A stretch of 45,140 nt of DNA from Thermatribacter sp964570785 (GCA_964570785.1 CAZMZG010000010.1:1-45140); one strand, 5' to 3'. Positions 16,918-25,282 are shown, numbered from the stretch's first letter. Made by a program: numbers and translations. Notes: generated by a model from the letters alone, not told the origin.

Positions 16918-17748
16918 TTATTGCTTTAAGGAAAAAGAGCAGGGTAACAGTTCCTTCAGGTTAAAGATCTTGAAATCTTCCCTGGAGCGGGCCACTAGGA
17001 CCTGCATTTCCGGTGAGAATTCGGCAAGAACCTGGAGGCATGCGCCACAGGGGTAGCAAAAGTCTTTCTTTTCAGAAACGATGGCGATGGCTTCAAAGTT
17101 TTGCAATCCCATTGATATTGCTTTGCTCACAGCAACTCTTTCTGCACAGATACTAAGTCCGAAGGAAGCATTTTCTACGTTAACGCCGGTTACAATTTTC
17201 CCGTTTGTGCAAAGTAAAGCGGAAGCTACTTTGTATCCTGAATAAGGCGCATAAGATAAGTCAAGTTGTTTTTGAGCTTCATCAATCAACTTCTCAAATA
17301 GGAGGTGCTTTTTGAAAGTGTTTAGATAATGTTCCTGTTTTTCTTTCATGATATGCAAGTCCTGGGGGGCTCGGTCATCGTAGCCTAAACAGTGCAAAAG
17401 TCCGTGAATAAATAGAAGACTTAATTCATCGTCAACGGAGTTTCCTGCCTCTTGTGCCTGCCTGAGAGCCACAGGGATGCAGATAATTATTTCCCCCCAT
17501 GTTTTATCCTTTTCTTCTCCATAAAAGAAAGACATTACATCTGAAGACTCTTTTTTACCGAAGAAGCGTTCTTTTAATTCACGCATTTTTTCTTCTTCGA
17601 CCAGAACCAGGTTAAGAGTTCCTGACAAGTCTACGTTTTCTTCCTTCAAGACCAGTTGCAGTAGTTTTTCAAGTTTTCTTTTTGAGACGGTACCCTTTTT
17701 GAGGTCGAACTCGCCAATTTTCACAATTCTTACTCGGTTAGCTCTCAT
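16918..17748 (-). CDS. ybeY: Fusion of YbeY endoribonuclease and cytidine deaminase
   Basis: 276 residues with two recognisable enzymes in one frame. Residues 1-145 are YbeY, the rRNA maturation RNase: SSDVMSFFYG (68-77), then FIHGLLHCLGYDD (113-125). H115 and H119 match the first two zinc ligands, but the third, normally the H of GYDH, is D125. Residues 150-276 are cytidine deaminase: YAPYSGYKV (166-174), the catalytic CAE (201-203), then PCGAC with zinc ligands C234 and C237. In Bacillus ybeY and cdd are separate genes in this same position. It overlaps pgpH by 11 bases. Both halves are near full length, so this looks like a true fusion. Confidence 0.93.
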   Translation of the reverse strand: MRANRVRIVKIGEFDLKKGTVSKRKLEKLLQLVLKEENVDLSGTLNLVLVEEEKMRELKERFFGKKESSDVMSFFYGEEKDKTWGEIIICIPVALRQAQEAGNSVDDELSLLFIHGLLHCLGYDDRAPQDLHIMKEKQEHYLNTFKKHLLFEKLIDEAQKQLDLSYAPYSGYKVASALLCTNGKIVTGVNVENASFGLSICAERVAVSKAISMGLQNFEAIAIVSEKKDFCYPCGACLQVLAEFSPEMQVLVARSREDFKIFNLKELLPCSFSLKQ

Positions 17749-19867
17749 TTTTTATACCTACCTCAGTTTGTTCCTCTTCATTTGAAGAATCGCTGGTCAC
17801 ACTTTCGGGATAAGGTAAACGAGTGTGAAAGGTCCCAATCAGAACCAGCACAAAGGTTCTCACTATTTTGCGTAAGTCTTTGAGGGTTAGATTAGCTTCG
17901 TCCAATTGTCCGTCTCTCAGGTAGTTCTGAAAAATATTCTCAACTGCGGTTTCAATCTTGCTCGGTGTTGGATTGCGTATCCCCCTGACTGCTGCCTCCA
18001 CACTATCGGCGAGAAAGACCAGCACTTCTTCTGGAGTGCGAGGGAGAGGGCCTGGATAACGAAACTCTTCTTCCATAACTGTATTGCCTCTTTCTCGAAG
18101 AGCCTTTTCATAGAAATAGCGCATTAGCGTTCTTCCGTGATGACGCCTGATGATCTCTATAATTTCTGGGGGAAGATGGTACTCGCGGGCTATTTCTACT
18201 CCGTCTTTTACATGATTTTGTATGGCCAGTGCGCTAAGGTTGGGGTTGAGACGATCATGTATGTTTCTTCCCCCCATTTGGTTTTCAATAAAAAAGTAAG
18301 GTCTTCTCAATTTACCAATATCGTGGTAGTAGGCGCCAGCTCTCGCCAGAAGTGGATCAGCGCCAATCTCTTCTGCTGCAGCTTCGGCAAGGTTGGCAAC
18401 CATAACACTGTGGTTGTAGGTGCCCGGGGCTTCTATCATAAGCTTGCGAAGCAGGGAGTGGGTAGGATTGATAAGTTCCAGCAAGCGGAAATCAGAAGCC
18501 ACATAAAATGTGCTTTCCAGAAAAGCTACTGCTCCCAGCGCCAGGACCGAGGAGCCAACTCCACTTGCCAACCCAAAAAGGGTGTTTTCAAGCAGGATAA
18601 GCACCTGTTTTTCTTCATAATAAGCAAAAAGGGTAATCAGAAGAACATTAACGAATGCCATCAGGAAGCCTGTTTTGACCAAATTTCGTCGAGATATTTT
18701 CGTTGGAAGCAGAAAGATGGGCAAGAACAGGTTAAGATACGAATAGGTCCCTTGAATAAAAGAAAAGTGACTGCTCCAGAAAAGGAGAGGAAAGAGAACA
18801 ATGGCTTCTCCGAAAGCCGCTTTTTTGCCTAACAGGACACAAAGGACAAAGGAAATTATAGGAAGTACTACAAAGTAGGGAGAAGGGCGGGTTGAAAAAT
18901 TATTCAGACCCACCACGCTTGCCACGATCAAAACGCGAATCCAGAGAAGGTTTTTGTTGTTCAGTACGGAGGGAGCGAAATTCTTTAAGTAGAAAAATTC
19001 AGCAGTACAGCAAATGATTATCAGGACCGACAGAGTTAATAATCCGCTGAAGCTTCTTTGCCAGTTACCCAATCCTAGAGAACGAAGCATCTCCACATCC
19101 TGTTGGGTCAATACACTCCCCTTGGGAATTAAGATTTCACCTCTGGGAATGATTTTCTTGGCAGGCTCCACCTGACTTATTATTTCCTGCCTAGCTCTTT
19201 GCATTGCTTCAATATCCAAAACGGCTGTAGGTCTTAAGAAGCGAAAAGCAAGGAAACTTAGTGCTCTTTTGCCTTCCTCTGGCAGAGTGTTTTCTTCCAG
19301 TTTAAGGTTCAATTCCCACAGAACGTTTTCCAGATCTTCCAGAGCTATTGGCTCAGATAGTGCTGCATTTAAAAGTTTCAGAAAACTTGCTTTTGCGGTA
19401 GCGTAAGCTTGAAGGGGAGTTTTTACAAACCATTCCAGAACACCGGGAGTGATTTTCCATTTTTCTATAAAACTACTTTGCGCTTGCTGTAACTCCGGCA
19501 AGGAGGTTTGACGTAATTTCTCCAGCTCTGTAAAAAAAGAAGTTACTTCTTCCAGGATTTTTTGTACTTCTTCTCGGTCTACTGAATATTTTGGTGATAC
19601 ACTGGAAGCCATTTTTTCCCTGAGTTTTCTTGTTTCTTCTACATCTACTATTTCCAGGTCGGTAGGGGCAACTATGTCTTGAATAAGCACTTTTCCAGGA
19701 TGGAGGTTAGTGTTGGCGAGGTATCCGGGGATCCAGAGAACTGCAAAGAGTATCAGGGCATAGGTCAAAAATGAAAGTGGTATCGGCTCAGTGACAAGGG
19801 ATAAGTTTTGCTTGATAAGGATCAGCAGGCTACTTTTTTGAGAAAGCTTTTTTTTCAAATTGTTCAT
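17738..19867 (-). CDS. pgpH: PgpH-type HD phosphodiesterase with 7TM domain
   Basis: 709 residues. There is one N-terminal membrane segment (about 33-50) and a large extracytoplasmic 7TMR-HDED domain (55-270). A block of seven hydrophobic segments follows (about 275-455). The cytoplasmic HD domain has H486, YYHDIGK with H515/D516, RRHHG and FLADSVEAAVRG. Family members (PgpH, formerly YqfF) cleave the second messenger c-di-AMP. It starts inside the end of phoH (38-base overlap) with no good ribosome site, so translation probably depends on coupling. Order phoH-pgpH-ybeY is standard for Firmicutes. Confidence 0.95.
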   Translation of the reverse strand: MNNLKKKLSQKSSLLILIKQNLSLVTEPIPLSFLTYALILFAVLWIPGYLANTNLHPGKVLIQDIVAPTDLEIVDVEETRKLREKMASSVSPKYSVDREEVQKILEEVTSFFTELEKLRQTSLPELQQAQSSFIEKWKITPGVLEWFVKTPLQAYATAKASFLKLLNAALSEPIALEDLENVLWELNLKLEENTLPEEGKRALSFLAFRFLRPTAVLDIEAMQRARQEIISQVEPAKKIIPRGEILIPKGSVLTQQDVEMLRSLGLGNWQRSFSGLLTLSVLIIICCTAEFFYLKNFAPSVLNNKNLLWIRVLIVASVVGLNNFSTRPSPYFVVLPIISFVLCVLLGKKAAFGEAIVLFPLLFWSSHFSFIQGTYSYLNLFLPIFLLPTKISRRNLVKTGFLMAFVNVLLITLFAYYEEKQVLILLENTLFGLASGVGSSVLALGAVAFLESTFYVASDFRLLELINPTHSLLRKLMIEAPGTYNHSVMVANLAEAAAEEIGADPLLARAGAYYHDIGKLRRPYFFIENQMGGRNIHDRLNPNLSALAIQNHVKDGVEIAREYHLPPEIIEIIRRHHGRTLMRYFYEKALRERGNTVMEEEFRYPGPLPRTPEEVLVFLADSVEAAVRGIRNPTPSKIETAVENIFQNYLRDGQLDEANLTLKDLRKIVRTFVLVLIGTFHTRLPYPESVTSDSSNEEEQTEVGIKNES

Positions 19868-20825
19868 AAGCGAGGATTATTTTCTGAACAAGGTGGTGGC
19901 GAATTACATCTCGTTCGGAGAGATATATGAACTCGATGCCCTCAATGTCCTTTAATATATCCTGTACCAGCACCAGGCCGGAAGTTTTGCCAGCTGGAAG
20001 ATCAATTTGAGTAATGTCCCCAGTGACTACGACTTTTGAGCCAAAACCCATACGGGTTAAAAACATCTTCATTTGTTCGGCAGTTGTGTTTTGAGCTTCG
20101 TCGAGGACGATAAACGAGTCGTTGAGGGTTCGTCCCCGCATATAGGCAAGAGGAGCGACTTCAATAATTCCCCGGTCACTAAACTTTTGAAATCTTTCCG
20201 GGGAGAGCATCTCGTAGAGCGCGTCGTAAAGAGGCCTGAGATAAGGCTCGATTTTTTCCTTGAGATCTCCAGGCAAAAAACCTAAGCTTTCACCTGCTTC
20301 AACAGCTGGCCTAACCAGAACAATACGGCTTGCTTCTTTTTTCTGCAGTGCTGCACAGGCCATGGCCATAGCAAGATAAGTCTTTCCAGTGCCGGCTGGA
20401 CCTATGCAAAAAGTTATTTCTGCCTTTTTTACTGCCTGGACGTACTTTACCTGTCCCGGCGTTTTAGGTCTGATGGGTTTGTTATAAGCAGTTACTAAAA
20501 TAGTTTCTCCAGCCTCGTTTTTCCACCATGCATTGCGGTTGGTCTTGAAGGCCAGGGCCATTTTTTGGAGATCCCGGAATTCTACTTCCAGCCCTTCTTT
20601 GAAAAACTGAATTAACTCTTCAAGAAATTTTAAGGCAAGTTGGGCCGAGGAGCCGTTTTTCTTACCTCTAATAACTATTGAGTCCTCGACCACCGAAATT
20701 TCAACATCAAAAACCTCTTCTATCAAGGCTACATTGGCGTCGAAACCACCAAAAATTCTTTTGAGGTCTGAAAGGCTGTCTATTTTTAGACGTGCTTCAT
20801 TGTTGACACAGTGCTGATTACGCAA
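19830..20825 (-). CDS. phoH: PhoH-like ATPase (YbeZ family)
   Basis: 331 residues. An N-terminal KH-like/PhoH-specific region (about 12-95) is followed by a P-loop ATPase with Walker A GPAGTGKTYLAM (142-153), a Walker B strand FIVLDEAQN and the sensor VVTGDITQIDLP. PhoH proteins are RNA-associated ATPases that pair genetically with YbeY in rRNA processing. The gene is 6 bases after yqeY, and its tail overlaps pgpH. Confidence 0.96.
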   Translation of the reverse strand: MRNQHCVNNEARLKIDSLSDLKRIFGGFDANVALIEEVFDVEISVVEDSIVIRGKKNGSSAQLALKFLEELIQFFKEGLEVEFRDLQKMALAFKTNRNAWWKNEAGETILVTAYNKPIRPKTPGQVKYVQAVKKAEITFCIGPAGTGKTYLAMAMACAALQKKEASRIVLVRPAVEAGESLGFLPGDLKEKIEPYLRPLYDALYEMLSPERFQKFSDRGIIEVAPLAYMRGRTLNDSFIVLDEAQNTTAEQMKMFLTRMGFGSKVVVTGDITQIDLPAGKTSGLVLVQDILKDIEGIEFIYLSERDVIRHHLVQKIILAYEQFEKKAFSKK

Positions 20826-20831
20826 ATTTTC

Positions 20832-21290
20832 TTAACCACGCTCCTCCAAAATATCCCGAACTATTTGGGCTACTTTTTTACCTTCAGCTTTTCCCTGTAA
20901 CTCGTTCATAACGGCTCTCATAGCTTCTCCGAAAGAGAGCTTTTCTTCTTTCTGAATGATCCTTTCAGCAACTTGGCGTATTTCTTCCTCAGTAAGTTGA
21001 GGAGGCAAGAAAGACTCAATCACTGCTATTTCTTTTTTGGTTTTTTCTATTAAATCTTTACGCTGAGCTTTTTCAAAATATTCCAGGGATTCTTTTCTTT
21101 TTTTGATTTCCTTTTTAAGTAACGCTACTATCTCGGCTTCTTCAAGATTATCGGTCCTCTTTTCTATCTGCTTATTTTTGATCTCGGCGAGGATAAGTCT
21201 TAACGTATCAAGGCGCACTTTATCGCCCTTTTTAAGGGCTTCTTTCATGTTTATGGTTAGCTTCTCTTTCAGAGAGAGATTCGAGTTCAC
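20832..21290 (-). CDS. yqeY: GatB/YqeY domain protein
   Basis: 152 residues, the stand-alone YqeY family related to the tail domain of GatB, the amidotransferase subunit that recognises misacylated tRNA. Recognisable segments are RLDTLRLILAEIKNKQIEKR near the N-terminus, then the helical AEIVALLKKEIKKRKES, and GEAMRAVMNELQGKAEGKKV near the end. Its function is not established. It overlaps the rpsU stop by 4 bases, and rpsU-yqeY is a near-universal pair in Firmicutes. Confidence 0.94.
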   Translation of the reverse strand: MNSNLSLKEKLTINMKEALKKGDKVRLDTLRLILAEIKNKQIEKRTDNLEEAEIVALLKKEIKKRKESLEYFEKAQRKDLIEKTKKEIAVIESFLPPQLTEEEIRQVAERIIQKEEKLSFGEAMRAVMNELQGKAEGKKVAQIVRDILEERG

Positions 21291-21466
21291 CGGCGTTTTT
21301 TCCTCCGGGCTGCGGCCTGAGCTCTTTTTCTCTTTTTTTCGCTTGGTTTTTCATAGAATTCTCTTCTTTTCATTTCAGAGATGATACCATTTCGCTGGCA
21401 TTTTCGTTTAAATCTTCTCAAAGCTTCGTCAATGCTTTCTCCCTGACCAACCTTGATCTCGGTCAC
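21287..21466 (-). CDS. rpsU: Ribosomal protein bS21
   Basis: 59 residues from a GTG at 21466, which has GGGAGGAA at proper spacing; an in-frame ATG at 21499 lies upstream of the transcription start predicted below and is not used. The sequence TEIKVGQGESIDEALRRFKR and the basic tail RKRAQAAARRKKRR are typical of bS21, a 30S protein near the anti-Shine-Dalgarno sequence. It is the first gene of the 15-gene block that ends with rpoD. Confidence 0.97.
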   Translation of the reverse strand: MTEIKVGQGESIDEALRRFKRKCQRNGIISEMKRREFYEKPSEKKRKRAQAAARRKKRR

Positions 21467-21497
21467 TACAATTCCTCCCTTGTCAAAAAGTAAGAAC

Positions 21498-21526
21498 ATT
21501 ATAGAAAATTAAAGAACCCCTGTCAA
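21498..21526 (-). promoter_or_regulatory. Consensus sigma-70 promoter for rpsU and the block behind it
   Basis: On the minus strand TTGACA (21521-21526), exactly 17 bases, then TATAAT (21498-21503): a perfect match. The leader to the rpsU GTG would be about 25 bases. The genes behind it to rpoD have overlaps or short gaps, so this could drive the whole 19-kb set, perhaps with internal promoters. Confidence 0.85.
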
Positions 21527-21538
21527 TTTTGGCCTATG

Positions 21539-21567
21539 TTGTACCTGGCAGATGTTAAAGTGATAAT
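21539..21567 (+). promoter_or_regulatory. Promoter of the Asp23 gene, divergent from rpsU
   Basis: TTGTAC (21539-21544), a 17-base spacer, then GATAAT (21562-21567) on the plus strand. It lies back to back with the rpsU promoter, the -35 boxes being 12 bases apart. A leader of about 35 bases would reach the Asp23 start. Confidence 0.6.
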
Positions 21568-21611
21568 ATATATGTATTAAGCGAACAAGTTTTATAAAGG
21601 AGGTAGTTTTT

Positions 21612-22052
21612 ATGAATGAGGAACGTCAGGATTTTCCTGTGGGTCAGGAGAATCAGAGTACTGAGGTTCAGCTGAATCAAGCTGGCTCTGAAGAAGTCCT
21701 TGGAGAAATTACCATTGCCCCGGAAATAATTGCTACTCTGGCAGCAATTACTACTATGAAGGTGCCTGGGGTAACAGGCATGGCCGGCTTGCCGCAAGCT
21801 TCTTTGGGCACTTTGATCGGAAAAAGGGAACTCAACAAGGGTGTAAAGGTTGATGTTAAGGAAAAGTCTGTCAATCTGGAGATTTCCATTGCTGTGGATA
21901 TAGAAGCCACTATCATCGAGGTTGCACGAAAAGTGCAGCAAGAAGTTAAGCAAGTTATTGAATCAAAAACTGGCATGAAGGTGAACCGTATTGATATAAA
22001 CGTAAGAGAGATTACCTATCCAGAGAAGGAGGAAGAACCCGCCGAGAGTTAG
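21612..22052 (+). CDS. Asp23/Gls24 family envelope stress response protein
   Basis: 146 residues and the only convincing plus-strand gene here. The Asp23 domain runs from GEITIAPEIIATLAAITTMK (about residues 36-55) through GVTGMAG, the strand-forming KGVKVDVKEKSVNLEISIAV and a C-terminal VEARKVQQEVKQVIE-like helix, ending VNRIDINVREI. Members are small cytoplasmic proteins near the membrane or cell-wall machinery; in clostridia they often sit beside the accC-nusB or rpsU regions. The start is ATG behind AAAGGAGGT. It converges on comEA, with the two coding ends overlapping by 4 bases. Confidence 0.93.
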   Translation: MNEERQDFPVGQENQSTEVQLNQAGSEEVLGEITIAPEIIATLAAITTMKVPGVTGMAGLPQASLGTLIGKRELNKGVKVDVKEKSVNLEISIAVDIEATIIEVARKVQQEVKQVIESKTGMKVNRIDINVREITYPEKEEEPAES

Positions 22053-22618
22053 AAGCAAACCAGGTCTTTAAGTTTTTCGAGTTTCTTAGGTCCAATGCCC
22101 TTAACCTGGGCAAGTTCATTTAAAGAGTGGAAGGGGCCATGTTGTTCGCGGTATTCGATTATGCGTTGTGCTATTACTGATCCTATTCCAGGTAGAGCCT
22201 CAAGCTCTATGGCAGTGGCCAGGTTAACATTAACTAACTCGCCATGCAGATTTTTCAGGCTTGTTGCGGGGATGTTTGTGGTTGGAACAAGAGAGGGAGT
22301 TTTTGGGTTTTCCTCTCCCATTTGAGAGCTAAAATTGATGGTTATCTTCTGTCCATCATATAGAGGTGCTGCTAGGTTTAAATTTTGTAAATACGCTCCT
22401 TGCTGTGTTCCTCCAGCTAATTCTATCAGTTCAAACAGGCGGGTGCCTTCTGCTACTCTGTATACGCCGGGATTGAGAATTGCCCCTTCTATTTGCACTA
22501 TTATTTGATGAATTTCTTCTTGATTGGACGGCTTATCCTGTTGATACCACCAAACACCCAGAAGAGCAATTAACAGAGCTCCCAGAATAATAACTACCAG
22601 TTCTTCCTTAGAATTCAT
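22049..22618 (-). CDS. comEA: ComEA-like DNA-binding protein with SLBB and helix-hairpin-helix domains
   Basis: 189 residues. One N-terminal membrane anchor (about 7-25, VVIILGALLIALLGVWWYQ) is followed by an SLBB domain (QIEGAILNPGVYRVAEGTRL), a Pro/Thr-rich linker and a C-terminal double helix-hairpin-helix with NLATAIELEALPGIGSVIAQ and VKGIGPKKLEKL. ComEA binds incoming double-stranded DNA outside the membrane during transformation. It starts 8 bases after leuS. No comEC is in the window, so natural competence cannot be judged. Confidence 0.93.
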   Translation of the reverse strand: MNSKEELVVIILGALLIALLGVWWYQQDKPSNQEEIHQIIVQIEGAILNPGVYRVAEGTRLFELIELAGGTQQGAYLQNLNLAAPLYDGQKITINFSSQMGEENPKTPSLVPTTNIPATSLKNLHGELVNVNLATAIELEALPGIGSVIAQRIIEYREQHGPFHSLNELAQVKGIGPKKLEKLKDLVCF

Positions 22619-22626
22619 AATTATTT

Positions 22627-25098
22627 TCAGTTGACTACCAGGTTGATTAGTTTGTTGGGAACATATATCACTTTTTGAATCTTTTTCTGGTTAAGCCAGT
22701 TTTGAATTTTGTCATCTTCCAAAGCTCTTTCAAGCACTGCTTCTTTTGGGGCGTCGCGATTAATCTCAATTTTGCTTCTCACCTTGCCGTTTACCTGAAC
22801 AACAATAATTACCGTTTCAGTTAACATTTTTTTGGCATCATATTCTGGCCATGAGGCTAAGGAAAGAAAACTCTTTTCTCCAAGGAGTGACCATATTTCT
22901 TCAGTGAGGTGAGGCGCAAAAGGGTTCAAAACAGAGGTCATTTGCTTTAAAGCCCACACCATGAGGTTTCTTTCTTTTGGGTGAACACCTTTCTCTTTAA
23001 GGAAACGAAGAGACTCAGATAGCTCGTTTACCAACTCCATAATGGCGCTTATTGCAGTGTTGAAGTGGAATCTTTCTTTGGTATCTCGATCTACTTTGAA
23101 TATGGTTTGATGTACTTTGCGTTCCAGATTTTTCATCCAGTTTTCGTTGCAAGAGGTTTGCTGATCACTCTGGAGGTCTATTATTTCTTTAGCCATATTC
23201 CAGACGCGATTCAAGAAACGGAACGCTCCTTCCACTCCCTGGTCCGACCATTCCATATCGAGCTCGGGTGGACCAGCAAAGAGGATAAACAGGCGCACAG
23301 TGTCAGTTCCATACTTCTGTATGATTTCGCGAGGGCTTACTGTGTTGCCCTTAGACTTGGACATTTTGGCTCCATCTTTGGTTACCATACCCTGAGCAAA
23401 CAGGTTGGTGAAAGGCTCTCGGAATGGGATGAAGCCCAGGTCATTAAGGACCTTTGTAAAAAATCGAGAATATAGCAGGTGGAGAATGGCATGCTCTACC
23501 CCACCTATATACTGGTCAACGGGCATCCAGTATTTTACGTCTTCTGGGTCAAAGGGTTTGTCTTTTTCCCATGGGGAGCAGTAACGCAGATAATACCAGG
23601 ATGAACACACAAAGGTGTCCATGGTATCTGTTTCTCGACGAGCCGGCCCTCCGCACTTTGGGCAGGTTGTGTTTATGAAGCTTTCACAAAGAGCCAGGGG
23701 CGAAGGCCCAGTGGGGTGGAAATCCACGTTTTCTGGAAGAAGCACTGGTAAATTCTCTTCGGGAACTGGCACTTCTCCACATTTTTCACAATATATGATA
23801 GGTATTGGTGCTCCCCAGTAACGCTGTCGAGAGATGAGCCAGTCTCTCAGACGATAGCTTACTGCTGCATCGCCCAGTCCCTTTTCTTTAAGGAAAGCGA
23901 TTATTCTTTTCTTCCCTTCTCCAGAGAAAAGCCCCGAGAAAGCACCTGAGTTAATCATTACTCCGTCTCCAGGGTAACATTCACCGTTCCAGCTGCCTTC
24001 TGGAGGTTGGATGACCGGTATGATAGGCAAACCATATTTTTTGGCAAAGGCGAAGTCGCGCTCGTCATGAGCTGGTACTCCCATTACTGCTCCGCTGCCG
24101 TACTCAAGAAGCACGTAATCAGCAATCCAGATGGGGATTCTCTGACCAGTAATGGGGTGTATAACATCCTTCCCAAGAGCGAGACCTTCTTTGTCGGAGA
24201 TATCAGAGGTGCGTTCTATTTCACTTTTTTTGCTTATTCTCTCTTTAAATTTACGAACTTCTTCTTCCTTGGGAGTGCCCTTGACCAGCTGTTCTACAAG
24301 GGGGTGTTCAGGTGCCAGCACGAAAAAGGTAACTCCAAAAAGGGTGTCTGGTCGAGTGGTGAAAACGCTTATTTTTCTCTTCAAGTCGGGTTGAAAGAAA
24401 TCAATGTTTGCTCCCTCACTCTTTCCTATCCAGTTACGTTGCATGATGAGTACCTTTTCAGGCCAGTTCCCAAGGAGTTTCATCTCTTCAAGCAGCGCTT
24501 CGGCATACTTGGTTATTCGAAAGTACCACTGGTTCAGTAACTTCTTTTCTACAGGAGTGCCACAGCGTTCACAGACACCATCTATGACCTGTTCGTTAGC
24601 GAGCACCGTGGCGCAGGAGGGACACCAGTTCACCGGTCCCTCTTTTTTGTAAGCGAGCCCGTTTTTGTAAAATTGCAGGAAGAACCATTGGGTGAATTTA
24701 TAGTACCCGGGGTCACAAGTAATAACCTCTCTTCTCCAATCATAAGTTATACCCAATTGTTTTAGGACTTCTCGCATTCGGTCGATTTTTTCGTAGGTCC
24801 ATACCGCGGGGTGAATACCATGCTGTATGGCTGCGTTTTCAGCAGGCAACCCAAAAGCATCGAAACCCATGGGATGCAATACGTTATAGCCTCTTCGTAT
24901 AAAGTAACGCGCAATTACATCTCCGATGACGTAGTTTTTTACATGCCCCATGTGGGGGTCTCCAGAGGGATAAGGAAACATTTCAAGAACATAGAACTTC
25001 TTTCGGTTAGGGTCTTTGGTGGTCTCAAATATTTTTTGCTCTTCCCATGCCTTTTGCCACTTTTTCTCTATGTCTTCGAAAGGATAGAAATTAGGCAC
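22627..25098 (-). CDS. leuS: Leucyl-tRNA synthetase
   Basis: 823 residues, class I synthetase of bacterial type. The HIGH box is HMGH (49-52), KMSKS is present as AKMSKSKGN (around residue 580), and a zinc ribbon CPSCATVLANEQVIDGVCERC lies between. The editing domain contains the TTRPDT segment and the VPAHDERD motif. The start is GTG at 25098 with AGGAGGT nine bases upstream. It lies directly behind an intrinsic terminator that follows tRNA-Ala, and no leucine T-box is present. Confidence 0.98.
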   Translation of the reverse strand: MPNFYPFEDIEKKWQKAWEEQKIFETTKDPNRKKFYVLEMFPYPSGDPHMGHVKNYVIGDVIARYFIRRGYNVLHPMGFDAFGLPAENAAIQHGIHPAVWTYEKIDRMREVLKQLGITYDWRREVITCDPGYYKFTQWFFLQFYKNGLAYKKEGPVNWCPSCATVLANEQVIDGVCERCGTPVEKKLLNQWYFRITKYAEALLEEMKLLGNWPEKVLIMQRNWIGKSEGANIDFFQPDLKRKISVFTTRPDTLFGVTFFVLAPEHPLVEQLVKGTPKEEEVRKFKERISKKSEIERTSDISDKEGLALGKDVIHPITGQRIPIWIADYVLLEYGSGAVMGVPAHDERDFAFAKKYGLPIIPVIQPPEGSWNGECYPGDGVMINSGAFSGLFSGEGKKRIIAFLKEKGLGDAAVSYRLRDWLISRQRYWGAPIPIIYCEKCGEVPVPEENLPVLLPENVDFHPTGPSPLALCESFINTTCPKCGGPARRETDTMDTFVCSSWYYLRYCSPWEKDKPFDPEDVKYWMPVDQYIGGVEHAILHLLYSRFFTKVLNDLGFIPFREPFTNLFAQGMVTKDGAKMSKSKGNTVSPREIIQKYGTDTVRLFILFAGPPELDMEWSDQGVEGAFRFLNRVWNMAKEIIDLQSDQQTSCNENWMKNLERKVHQTIFKVDRDTKERFHFNTAISAIMELVNELSESLRFLKEKGVHPKERNLMVWALKQMTSVLNPFAPHLTEEIWSLLGEKSFLSLASWPEYDAKKMLTETVIIVVQVNGKVRSKIEINRDAPKEAVLERALEDDKIQNWLNQKKIQKVIYVPNKLINLVVN

Positions 25099-25114
25099 TT
25101 TCTGGACCTCCTGT

Positions 25115-25148
25115 AAAAAAAAGCCCGCCCCACACAGGACGAGCTTTT
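25115..25148 (-). terminator. Intrinsic terminator between tRNA-Ala and leuS
   Basis: Minus-strand AGCTCGTCC pairs with GGGCGGGCT (with G-U pairs) around a short loop and is followed by eight U residues. It begins 5 bases after the encoded CCA of tRNA-Ala and ends just before the leuS ribosome binding site. Transcripts reaching leuS from upstream would have to read through it. Confidence 0.82.
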
Positions 25149-25152
25149 ACTC

Positions 25153-25228
25153 TGGTGGAGCTGACGGGATTTGAACCCGTGACCTTCTCCACGCCAAGGA
25201 GACGCGCTCCCAACTGCGCCACAGCCCC
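25153..25228 (-). tRNA. tRNA-Ala (GGC anticodon)
   Basis: The minus strand folds into a full cloverleaf. The acceptor GGGGCTG/CAGCTCC has one G-U pair, with discriminator A and an encoded CCA (25153-25155). The D arm is GGCGCAGTTGGGAGC. The anticodon stem TCTCC/GGAGA encloses TTGGCGT with anticodon GGC, and the T arm has GGGTTCAAATCCC. It lies between the hydA end and leuS and has its own promoter. Confidence 0.96.
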
Positions 25229-25253
25229 ATATTTGCTTTAACAAAGCGCTGTT

Positions 25254-25282
25254 ATTATACGAAAAAATACTTAATGCGTCAA
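25254..25282 (-). promoter_or_regulatory. Sigma-70 promoter of tRNA-Ala, overlapping the hydA stop
   Basis: TTGACG (25277-25282), a 17-base spacer, then TATAAT (25254-25259) on the minus strand. The -35 box lies inside the last hydA codons. The predicted leader is roughly 18 bases before the mature tRNA. Same hexamers and spacing as at tRNA-Asn. Confidence 0.75.

Noticed and set aside
18137..18832. 231-codon plus-strand open frame inside pgpH
   Set aside because: Antisense to conserved HD and membrane domains; no supporting start signals.
25098..25152. Leucine T-box ahead of leuS
   Set aside because: The gap is only 54 bases and lacks any GGTGG-ACCGCG box; only a plain terminator is present.
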